From positions 1 through 18,499 of the forward strand of contig JAGLZV010000143.1 of assembly GCA_023131215.1 (NCBI GenBank): DNA of 18,499 nt, read 5' to 3'. The notes beneath the pieces were generated by a model, which made no database searches, was not told the DNA's origin, and worked only from the letters and a program-made list of their open reading frames with translations. The position numbers and the translations under genes are program-made. Positions 1 through 5,884 of the stretch are shown here, in pieces; within the stretch, counting starts at the first letter, position 1; each line of letters starts with the position of its first letter. Source of the stretch: Candidatus Methanophagales archaeon (lineage in GTDB: Archaea; Halobacteriota; Syntropharchaeia; Alkanophagales; Methanospirareceae).

Positions 1-119
1 TTACTCACAGTTGTGGTGGTGCAAGGTGCCTCATCGCTCGCGCTTACCGCTCCGATTCCAGCCGTCACAACCAGGCACATGCTTATCAGGGCAAGCAAAA
101 CAGTCGCTTTTTTCTTCAT
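1..119 (-). CDS. Secreted protein, N-terminal signal peptide only (runs off left edge)
   Basis: Reading the minus strand from an ATG at 117-119 gives 39 codons, open to the window edge. The product begins MKKKATVLLALISMCL and continues with a hydrophobic core and an AVSASDEAP segment that resembles a signal-peptidase cleavage region, then a Thr-rich stretch. A strong ribosome-binding site, AGGAGGTGA, lies about 11 bases upstream. The upstream DNA to about position 312 is nearly identical to that of the 337-aa secreted-protein gene starting at 2283, so the two genes are probably regulated together. Apart from the MKKK start the two signal peptides differ, so the shared sequence stops at the start codon. 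The mature protein lies outside the window and its function cannot be judged. Confidence 0.75.
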   Translation of the reverse strand, partial: MKKKATVLLALISMCLVVTAGIGAVSASDEAPCTTTTVS

Positions 120-312
120 TTTTTTCGCTTTCACCTCCTAAAGAGCGCTACGCCCCCTCGGCGTTAAGGCGCGGTATCACTTCTTTTCCCCATCGCTCAC
201 GCTACGCCCCTCGGCGTTAAAGCACCCATACAAACCTCGGATGGAACAGCATATAATAGAGTGGTGGAACAGGCGTTCCAGAAAATGGAACAAGGTGTTC
301 CAGAAAATGGAA
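120..312 (-). repeat. Copy 1 of a duplicated ~194-bp promoter/leader
   Basis: This stretch matches 2284-2476 with about one single-base indel and scattered substitutions. In minus-strand order it holds a TGGAA half site, two palindromes, a TATA-like TATTATATG near 249-257, two hairpin-prone elements with the core TTAACGCCGAGGGG, and the ribosome-binding site AGGAGGTGA. The match ends at the start codon on one side and at the outermost TGGAA half site on the other. It is therefore a regulatory cassette rather than a gene duplication. Confidence 0.85.
265..312. promoter_or_regulatory. Tandem palindromic operator-like sites, copy 1
   Basis: Two perfect palindromes lie next to each other: TGGAAC-AGGC-GTTCCA at 265-280 and TGGAACA-AGG-TGTTCCA at 286-302. 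A half site TGGAA follows at 308-312 and another TGGAACA at 242-248. The spacing is 21-22 bp, two helical turns, so the sites face the same side of the helix. They lie upstream of the TATA-like element of the minus-strand secreted-protein gene. This is the arrangement expected for a dimeric DNA-binding regulator. The regulator is not identified. Confidence 0.6.
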
Positions 313-402
313 ATCGTGTAAATATAAATAAGTCCTTTTCCCTTAATAATCTACATCTCTGAATACCTTCTTACGCAACTGCCTGCACTATATAGATAGG
401 GA

Positions 403-603
403 TTATATTTCCTGAAACTTCCTCATATAACCTCTGCGGCCAATATCTACTTTCGTTTTGTATATCTCCATGATTTCATTATCTAAGGTGACTTTAAATG
501 TATATTCTCCTTTCCTCTTTGTTATTTCAGGAGACTTTATCCACTTTTTTGGACTTGCGTCATATGTTTTTTTGAATACTGATTTGTTATTGAAATCGAA
601 TAT
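403..603 (-). pseudogene. Decayed gene fragment (C-terminal end of an unknown protein)
   Basis: The minus strand from about 600 down to a TAA at 403-405 encodes 65 codons with a protein-like composition, including SVFKKTYDASPKKWIKSPE, GEYTFKVTLDN, EIMEIYKTKVDIGR and RRGYMRKFQEI. The alternating pattern suggests beta strands. No start codon is available: a TAA lies in frame immediately upstream (604-606), and the nearby ATG at about 613-615 is in another frame and reads only nine codons. I interpret this as the 3' end of a gene whose 5' part has been lost. The family is not recognised. It lies between the two copies of the duplicated leader, in a segment that appears to have been rearranged. 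Confidence 0.5.
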
Positions 604-631
604 TTATTGTTTTCATCTCTTTTTTACTTTG

Positions 632-680
632 GCATAAAAAGAAAAAAAGAACCCCCTCTAAAAAAGAAAAAAGGGGAATT
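632..680 (-). terminator. T-rich transcription terminator region for the minus-strand genes
   Basis: The plus strand has three A-rich runs (about 637-649, 661-673, and AT-rich sequence to 690), which read as long T tracts on the minus strand. They start about 150 bases after the stop codon of the PepSY-like gene at 840. T-rich tracts are typical archaeal termination signals. The remaining interval 690-839 shows no convincing ORF or structure. Confidence 0.45.
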
Positions 681-839
681 TTTTAATTTTTGTGTGTGGC
701 AAGGTCCATCTCTCAGAATGATGTCTCTGCTGGGCTATGTCTACTGTCTTTTGTTATGAAAACATGTGTATGTTTTTTTTCCGCCATCAAACGATGCTAA
801 GAGAGGTTCTCCTCCCACGAGTTACGGCGTTGGTAGTTG

Positions 840-1205
840 TCATCTACGATAGTCACGGCCTATGTGAATCACTCGTTCCTCTTTCAAGTCTACAAATACT
901 ACTAAAGTGACCCCGGTTTGCTCTTTCCCGCCGATATAGATGCGAAGACATGGATACGTTCCGGAAGTACTCTCTTCTTTATACACCTGCTCAAGCCAGC
1001 ACAGATCTACATCGCCCAGTTCGTATCCTTTATCTCTGATTTCCTCCCTAACTCCTAGATCATTGAGTGCTATGCTTATCACCCTAGCCTTTTCTTCTTC
1101 TGTTAGCTGTTTCGCACTTTTCTGTCCATTATATCCAATGTAGAGTCCGATAACGAGGATTAACAGACAAATTGCCAAGAGTGTCATTATCCCCAATTTT
1201 TTCAT
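840..1205 (-). CDS. Small membrane-anchored protein, PepSY-like, function unknown
   Basis: 121 aa. The N-terminus MKKLGIMTLLAICLLILVIG is a single hydrophobic anchor or uncleaved signal (about residues 4-25). The remaining ~95 residues should lie outside the cytoplasm. The soluble part has an amphipathic helix (KARVISIALNDLGVREEI) followed by beta strands (YPCLRIYIG, GVTLVVFVDLKEERVIHIG). This helix-then-sheet layout, with a closing V.VDL....VI.I strand, resembles the PepSY domain seen in extracellular protease-inhibitor-like proteins. It is a visual resemblance only. A GAGGTGAG ribosome-binding site precedes the ATG. The gene lies 64 bases downstream of the 337-aa secreted-protein gene on the same strand and is probably co-transcribed from the promoter near 2400. 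Confidence 0.7.
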   Translation of the reverse strand: MKKLGIMTLLAICLLILVIGLYIGYNGQKSAKQLTEEEKARVISIALNDLGVREEIRDKGYELGDVDLCWLEQVYKEESTSGTYPCLRIYIGGKEQTGVTLVVFVDLKEERVIHIGRDYRR

Positions 1206-1269
1206 CTCTTTAGCTGCTCACCTCACTTCAGCTTTTTTGACTTATCGCAGTCTATCAAAAATGGTTTTA

Positions 1270-2283
1270 TTAGTTGTCAACCCAGGTCTGGAATCTCCAT
1301 GCGGAGCCTGAGATATAATGCGTCTCCCGTACAGGATTGCTCCCTCGCCAATTTGATGGAATTTCCCCATTCCACCACACTGCACCGTCATCCACATATA
1401 AAAATGGGTCTTTATGATCTGCTCTATTCGTATCATCTGTATATGTAAGTGTGTCACTCCAAACCTCATTCGCCTGATCTACCTTGTTATCAAAGTAAGG
1501 TAAATGGCCTTGCCTTTTCCAATTTCCGTCGATCCAGATGTTATAGAGGTAGTTGCCTGAGGGATACACATAAATAATGTATCCGTTAAATGTACCTGCG
1601 GTTGTGGTTCCATGAAAACTCCATTGGCCTTCGTCATCATCGTAAGTAAATAAATTCCAATTGGTATTCTCTAACCACCTTACAACGCCAGCCTCTGTCC
1701 AGTGTCCACCCCGTCCTACGTGAGTTGTTGCCAGATGCGTGGTTGATTCGTCCTCTTCTATAGCTAGAGAACCCGGTTTCATCTTATTATTTATTCCTTG
1801 ATAGTAGTAATAAACGGTTTCCATCACTCTGTTCCTTTGTTCGTCGCGACTGGATATCGATAACTCGTCACCAAAAGGATAGTCTCTTGGAGGCAGGGTT
1901 TGTAATTCCTCTGATGTTGGCTGCCTGCCTATCCATGTCGCTCCAGTTTCAGGATAATAGCCCATATCATGCTCTTTCAAAATTCCCACGATTTCAATTT
2001 CGCTATGCCCGTTGCTTTTTAGTTTTTCTACGATTTTCTCTACGGGAGTTTGAAAGTCCTTAAGCCGAGTAGCGTCAATTTCGTTTGACACTGGATCTAT
2101 AAAGTTATCGATCTCCGCTGCCTCTATTAATTGATTTAGCTCCGTTTCTGATACCCCGGCTTCGGGTATTCCACCGGTACTCTCTGCTTCATTCTTTTTT
2201 GCAAGATTCTCTTGAGCTACAACTAATCCAACACCTAACGCCAACATCGCTATTATACCTATCGCCAATATTTTCTTTTTCAT
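1270..2283 (-). CDS. Secreted protein of unknown function
   Basis: 337 aa from the ATG at 2281-2283. An in-frame GTG at 2296-2298 lies inside the ribosome-binding site AGGAGGTGA and is less likely to be the start. Residues 1-25 (MKKKILAIGIIAMLALGVGL) form a clear signal peptide. Residues 30-120 are charged and mostly helical. The C-terminal ~200 residues are rich in Trp, Tyr, Gly and Asp with alternating strands (for example GTFNGYIIYVYPSGNYLYN, THYISGSAWRFQTWVDN), suggesting a beta-sandwich of a lectin-like or neprosin-like type. No catalytic motif can be named with confidence. The gene is preceded by copy 2 of the duplicated promoter/leader and followed by the PepSY-like gene, so the two exported proteins probably form one transcript. 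Confidence 0.75.
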   Translation of the reverse strand: MKKKILAIGIIAMLALGVGLVVAQENLAKKNEAESTGGIPEAGVSETELNQLIEAAEIDNFIDPVSNEIDATRLKDFQTPVEKIVEKLKSNGHSEIEIVGILKEHDMGYYPETGATWIGRQPTSEELQTLPPRDYPFGDELSISSRDEQRNRVMETVYYYYQGINNKMKPGSLAIEEDESTTHLATTHVGRGGHWTEAGVVRWLENTNWNLFTYDDDEGQWSFHGTTTAGTFNGYIIYVYPSGNYLYNIWIDGNWKRQGHLPYFDNKVDQANEVWSDTLTYTDDTNRADHKDPFLYVDDGAVWWNGEIPSNWRGSNPVRETHYISGSAWRFQTWVDN

Positions 2284-2476
2284 CTTTTTCGCTTTCACCT
2301 CCTAAAGAGCGCTACACCCCCTCGGCGTTAAGGCGCGGAATCTCTTCTTTCCCTATCGCTTGCGCCTCGCCCCTCGGCGTTAAAGCACCCATGCACATCT
2401 CGGATGGAACAGCATATAATAGAGTGGTGGAACAGGCGTTCCAAAAAATGGAACAAGGTGTTCCGGAAAATGGAAC
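2284..2476 (-). repeat. Copy 2 of the duplicated ~194-bp promoter/leader
   Basis: It corresponds to 120-312, offset by 2163-2164 bp, in the same orientation. It contains the same palindromes, TATA-like element, paired hairpin elements and AGGAGGTGA. Substitutions are scattered outside the palindromes, which are almost unchanged. It drives the 337-aa secreted-protein gene. Confidence 0.85.
2428..2476. promoter_or_regulatory. Tandem palindromic operator-like sites, copy 2
   Basis: TGGAACAGGCGTTCCA at 2428-2443 is unchanged from copy 1. The second palindrome at 2449-2465 differs only in its last base (TGTTCCG). The half site TGGAACA at 2471-2477 is retained with 22-bp spacing. A further TGGAACA is at 2405-2411, as in copy 1. 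Conservation of the palindromes while neighbouring bases change supports a protein-binding function. Confidence 0.6.
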
Positions 2477-2569
2477 AAGTTACAGAATGTAGTGGAGAAC
2501 TTTTTGATCGACAAATGCTAACCTTTATGCAGCTTGCTTTATGTAAAAATGCGTGTTCAACATGAATAG

Positions 2570-2758
2570 GTGAAAGTCCCACCAAGAAACAAAAATTTAT
2601 CTTGCAAAAGGAGAAAGCGGGTTAAAAGAGGTGAGAAAAGGGATAAAAAAGAAGGTAAAATAGAAATAAAACATACGAAGGATAAGAAGCTGAAAAAATT
2701 GTTGAAAGAGTCAATGGAAGAGAGTATTGAGTTGTTGCGCGAGCTGGCGAAATACTGA
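2570..2758 (+). CDS. Doubtful small basic ORF
   Basis: 62 codons starting at GTG 2570. The N-terminal half is strongly Lys/Arg-rich (for example KRRKRVKRGEKRDKKEGK). The C-terminal half is a plausible amphipathic helix (KKLLKESMEESIELLREL). No convincing ribosome-binding site is seen, and the Lys/Arg content could simply reflect A-rich DNA. The C-terminal helix could be the remnant of a small regulatory protein. The sequence that follows (2759-2875) has no long ORF. I cannot assign a function, and the ORF may not be expressed. Confidence 0.25.
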   Translation: MKVPPRNKNLSCKRRKRVKRGEKRDKKEGKIEIKHTKDKKLKKLLKESMEESIELLRELAKY

Positions 2759-2875
2759 GATAGCGGAACAGCATAAAAGGGTCTCAGGGAATATAAGAGG
2801 GAGAGTGCGGCAAAACTCTACAAAGAGCGAAGAGTAAAAGACAGCAATTTAACCTCGGACTTTTTTTCAGTCATT

Positions 2876-2925
2876 TTTTCATTATCAATGAAAACATACC
2901 CACAAAGGTTTCATTACTAATGAAA
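2876..2925. promoter_or_regulatory. Pair of palindromes upstream of the ATPase remnant
   Basis: Two perfect inverted repeats occur: TTTTCATT-ATC-AATGAAAA at 2876-2894 and TTTCATT-ACT-AATGAAA at 2909-2925. Their centres are 32 bp apart, three helical turns. They end 38 bases before the ATG at 2963. The layout suggests an operator for a dimeric regulator controlling the ATPase gene, possibly the ATPase itself. This role is inferred. Confidence 0.6.
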
Positions 2926-2962
2926 ACTTTCTGTAAATAAAAACAAAAGTATCTTAAAAATC

Positions 2963-3672
2963 ATGAATACAAGACAGCTTAAAGAGATAGTTGTTCAGCA
3001 AAGGGAAGAGATAAAAGAGAAGGACAGAGGAATAGAGCGAGAAAGTCTGGGGGAGATAAGAAAATATCTGAAGATTCCACACGTAGTGATAATCAGCGGT
3101 GTGAGACGGTCCGGGAAATCAACCCTATTAACGCAGATAATATCAGAATGGTTCGATGAGAAGTTTTATTATCTGAACTTTGAGGACGAGCGGTTGATTT
3201 CATTTTCGGCGGAAGAAGATTTTGATTCGTCAATCAATTTTCATATTCTGGAGGTAAGCGATTAATATCGCCAAAGAAGGTTTACTGTATAGACACAGGC
3301 TTGCGAAATGCGGTCTCTTTTAAATTCTCGGCGGACATCGGGCGGGCGATAGAAAATCTCGTATTCATAGAATTGAAGCGTCGTTCTTCAGACTCAGCAG
3401 AGATATATTATTGGAAGAATAAGGGAGAGGTAGATTTTGTGATAAAGGAGGGCTTACGTGTTAAGGAATTGATTCAGGTTTGCTATTCCATGAATGAAAA
3501 GACAGAGGAGAGGGAGGTAAGAAGCTTGATAAAGGCGATGGATGAGTTCAAGTTAAAAGAGGGGCTGGTGATAACCGAAGACCTTGATAAGGAAGTGGAA
3601 GTGGATAACAAAAAGATAGTGTACAAACCGCTGTGGAAGTGGCTGTTACGATTAAATAACAAAATAGAATAA
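2963..3672 (+). pseudogene. Broken AAA-family/DUF4143 ATPase gene with internal deletion
   Basis: The 5' part (2963 to about 3235) encodes the N-terminus of an archaeal AAA_14-type ATPase: a charged helix and a Walker A motif GVRRSGKSTLL near residues 46-56, then YYLNFEDERLISFSAEEDFD. The 3' part (about 3235-3672) encodes the C-terminal DUF4143 domain in another frame. In the correct frame it reads FSYSGGKRLISPKKVYCID and TGLRNAVSFKFSADIGRAIE, ending LLRLNNKIE. The section between them (Walker B, sensor and arginine-finger region, about 200 residues in the family) is absent, and the join is out of frame, giving a stop at 3263-3265. The gene is therefore inactivated by deletion plus frameshift. 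An ATG in the 3' piece could yield only a DUF4143 fragment. Confidence 0.85.
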
Positions 3673-3740
3673 TTTGGTTAAAAGACGAATTATACTTTTT
3701 CATTGTATATAAAGTATAACTTCCTTCTATTTAAGATTCG

Positions 3741-3824
3741 GATTTACACTGATTTACGCGGACTTATTTAAGTTTGACATTGTTGATTTTTATCATCTGT
3801 GTTAATCTGCGTTAATCTGTGTCA
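3741..3824. repeat. Inverted, internally tandem repeat between convergent genes
   Basis: The right arm is three tandem 10-bp units at 3795-3824: ATCTGTGTTA, ATCTGCGTTA, ATCTGTGTCA. The left arm at 3741-3762 (GATTTACACT then GATTTACGCG) is roughly the reverse complement, so the two could fold into an imperfect hairpin. It lies between the 3' ends of the ATPase remnant (plus) and apgM (minus), a position suited to a two-way terminator. A similar element is at 13331-13387. The rest of 3673-3853 is AT-rich with no gene seen. Confidence 0.6.
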
Positions 3825-3853
3825 ATAATTTATTCTCTTGCTTCAGCCCGCCT

Positions 3854-5140
3854 TTAGCTCTTTCCAAAGAAGTAACGCATCAAATCTTGTGCTCGTGCAT
3901 CCAACAAGCCTAAATCACCCTTCTTTGCGAATATTTCATCAAAACCTCCCCGTTTCCTCTTTTCTCCTTCCAGTCTACTTTGAGCCCCCGCCCTGGCTTG
4001 AGCTTGCGAATAATAAATTGCAAAAGGCACCGGCTCTTTTGTGTGCGTCCTCAACGACACCGGCGTGTAGTGGTCAGGCATGACTAATATTTTATAGCCC
4101 TCTTCAGTATCGGCAAATGTATCTTCTAACCCCCTCAACATCTTACCCACCACTAACGCATCGAAATCCTCTATCGCTTTCACTTTCATGTCTATATCAC
4201 CGAGATGCGCCGCCTCATCCGGCGCTTCAACATGGACCAGAACAAAATCCTTCTCCTTCAAACTTCTCAATGCATATTCCGCCTTGCCCGCGTAATTCGT
4301 GTCAATATACCCCGTAGTGCCAGGCACGTCTATCACATCCAAACCCATGCATCTTCCGACTCCTTTTATAAGATAAACCCCCGAAATCACCGAACCGCTT
4401 ACTCCATACATCGCTCTGAACTCAGGCATTGAGGGCTTCCTACCACCGCTCCAGAGCCACACCATATTCGCCTTCCTTTTGTTTTCCGTCGCTCTTCTCA
4501 CATTTATTTCATGCTTTTCCAATATTTCTCTCGAAGTGAGCACGATATTCCGCAATATCTCCTCTTTCGGCAGTTCATCCTCTACTCGTGCACCAATTAT
4601 ATCATGCGGGGGTGCCCCTCCAATTTCTTTCTCGCTCTCGAACTTATAATTTTTTGACCTGGATTTGAGAACGAGAACATTTCGATAACTCATTCCCGGA
4701 TAAAATTCAATTCGCCACCCCTCCTCTTCTTCCTCTTCCTCTTCCCTCCTTAATCCTTCATTAAGCGCCTCTATTAATCCTTTCGCCTCATCGTTCGTTA
4801 TATGCCCGCCACTGTAGTCATCTATCTTCCCTTTCTTCTCCGTTACAAGATTGCATCTGAACGCTATATCCCCTTTATTGAGAGGGATGTTCATTCCTGC
4901 CGCTTCTAACGGACCCCTTCCCGTGTAATATTTTGCAGGGTCGTATCCAAGAATAGAGAGAATTGCAATATCACTCCCTGCATCCATCCCCTCAGGTATT
5001 GTTTTCACCACGCCGCACTTGCCCGCAATAGCGATGAAATCGAGGTTTGGCGTGGATGCAATTTGTAAAGCTGTTTTGTTATCTCGCTCAGGAATTGGGT
5101 AATCGGCCATCCCGTCTCCTATTAAAATCACGTATTTCAT
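3854..5140 (-). CDS. apgM: 2,3-bisphosphoglycerate-independent phosphoglycerate mutase, archaeal type
   Basis: 428 aa from the ATG at 5138-5140. An upstream in-frame TTG at 5152 is rejected because the family begins MKYVILIGDGMADYP. The enzyme interconverts 3- and 2-phosphoglycerate in glycolysis/gluconeogenesis, in the cytoplasm, using two metal ions. Visible signatures are GDGMADYP (metal-binding Asp, residues 8-15), AGSDIAILSILGYDP with the probable nucleophilic Ser56, GRGPLEAAG, HVEAPDEAAHLGD and MPDHYTPVS (metal-binding Asp/His). The length fits archaeal ApgM. An acidic run of eight Glu near residues 138-146 is encoded by a GAA/GAG repeat and probably lies in a surface loop. It diverges from the CBS-domain gene with only 59 bases between the starts, so both promoters overlap; short or leaderless transcripts are likely. 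Confidence 0.95.
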   Translation of the reverse strand: MKYVILIGDGMADYPIPERDNKTALQIASTPNLDFIAIAGKCGVVKTIPEGMDAGSDIAILSILGYDPAKYYTGRGPLEAAGMNIPLNKGDIAFRCNLVTEKKGKIDDYSGGHITNDEAKGLIEALNEGLRREEEEEEEEGWRIEFYPGMSYRNVLVLKSRSKNYKFESEKEIGGAPPHDIIGARVEDELPKEEILRNIVLTSREILEKHEINVRRATENKRKANMVWLWSGGRKPSMPEFRAMYGVSGSVISGVYLIKGVGRCMGLDVIDVPGTTGYIDTNYAGKAEYALRSLKEKDFVLVHVEAPDEAAHLGDIDMKVKAIEDFDALVVGKMLRGLEDTFADTEEGYKILVMPDHYTPVSLRTHTKEPVPFAIYYSQAQARAGAQSRLEGEKRKRGGFDEIFAKKGDLGLLDARAQDLMRYFFGKS

Positions 5141-5199
5141 TCTCCCTTCCAAATTATATTTAAATTATACTTTCATATATTATAATTGTGTGAGAACAA
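5141..5199. promoter_or_regulatory. Compact divergent promoter region, apgM / CBS gene
   Basis: The 59-bp gap is mostly A/T. A TATA-like CATATATTATAA at 5174-5185 is about 20-25 bases before the CBS gene ATG, and AATTTAAATATAATTT (minus strand, about 5153-5168) is similarly placed before apgM. The closeness implies leaderless or very short leaders and possible interference or co-regulation. Confidence 0.5.
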
Positions 5200-5778
5200 A
5201 TGGAGACAGATATACCGCTGAGGGATATAATGGTGCGTGAGGTAGTGAAGGGGGATAGGGAGCTAAACGTGATGGAAGCGGCGAAGCTGATGAAGAAATA
5301 CGATGTGGATAGCATTGTGGTGCTTAACAACGGCGAGCCAGTGGGAATAGTTACACAGGGGGATATAATTAGCGAGCTGGTGAGTAAGGACATAACACCA
5401 AGCACCGTGAAATTGAAGGACATAATGACTACACCCCTGATAACTGCGTCTTCTAATGACCGCCTGTCAGACATAGCGAAGAAAATGGCGACAGAACGGA
5501 TAAGAAAGATACCAGTAATAGAAGATGAAAAGTTGGTAGGCATAGTTGCTGATGTGGACATACTGGCAGTTTCGTCGGAGATGAACTCGATACTGGCGGA
5601 ATTAATAGAGATGAACGTGGAAAGAGAGATACTTGGGACCGGGAGTGAAGGAGAAGGAATGGGGCAGGGTATATGCGAGAAATGCGCAAGCTTCTCAAAT
5701 GACTTGGTAATGAAAGGCGGGCTGATGGTGTGCGAGACTTGCAAAGAAGAGATGGAAATGGAGACAGGGCCCGAATGA
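5200..5778 (+). CDS. Tandem CBS-domain protein with C-terminal zinc ribbon
   Basis: 192 aa. Two CBS domains fill residues ~7-60 (IMVREVVKGDRELNVMEAAK, then PVGIVTQGDII) and ~71-128 (IMTTPLITASSNDRLSDIAK, then LVGIVADVDIL). Such pairs usually bind adenine nucleotides or S-adenosylmethionine derivatives and act as sensors. The C-terminal part holds a four-Cys zinc ribbon, CEKC and CETC separated by 17 residues (about 160-182). This is a known archaeal architecture, often suspected to link nucleotide sensing to DNA, RNA or protein binding. The protein has no signal or membrane segment and should be cytoplasmic. The start is chosen because it is the first ATG after the TATA-like box. It is divergent to apgM; a regulatory link to central carbon metabolism is only inferred. 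Confidence 0.9.
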   Translation: METDIPLRDIMVREVVKGDRELNVMEAAKLMKKYDVDSIVVLNNGEPVGIVTQGDIISELVSKDITPSTVKLKDIMTTPLITASSNDRLSDIAKKMATERIRKIPVIEDEKLVGIVADVDILAVSSEMNSILAELIEMNVEREILGTGSEGEGMGQGICEKCASFSNDLVMKGGLMVCETCKEEMEMETGPE

Positions 5779-5782
5779 TTTT

Positions 5783-5867
5783 CGATCCTCGATCCTCAAC
5801 CCCTAGCACCACTAAAAATGAAAATTGCAAAGGGAAGAGCTTAATTTGCATTCTGCATTTTGGATTG
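5783..5867. repeat. Short tandem 7-bp repeats between convergent genes
   Basis: CGATCCT occurs twice in tandem (5783-5796). Three imperfect heptamers, TGCATTC, TGCATTT and TGGATTG, follow at 5847-5867. They lie between the 3' ends of the CBS gene and radA. No ORF or strong hairpin is seen in 5779-5884. Confidence 0.55.
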
Positions 5868-5884
5868 GCGCATGAGCGTCTAGT

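Noticed and set aside
11..220. Plus-strand 69-codon ORF at the left end
   Set aside because: It is antisense to the signal-peptide gene and the duplicated leader. A similar antisense ORF at 2199-2492 arises only because the leader is duplicated.
2284..2298. GTG start for the 337-aa secreted protein
   Set aside because: The GTG is part of the AGGAGGTGA ribosome-binding site; the ATG at 2283 has proper spacing and matches the start of the gene behind copy 1.
2759..2875. Possible coding continuation after the small basic ORF
   Set aside because: Short helical-looking stretches appear in two frames, but each is interrupted by stops within 30 codons and none has a start or ribosome-binding site.
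3741..3824. CRISPR array
   Set aside because: The units are 10 bp, directly adjacent and few, with no spacers and no cas genes.
5160..5744. 194-codon minus-strand ORF opposite the CBS gene
   Set aside because: It is the antisense shadow of a clear CBS/zinc-ribbon gene; its Ser/Ile/Phe-rich composition is typical of a shadow frame.
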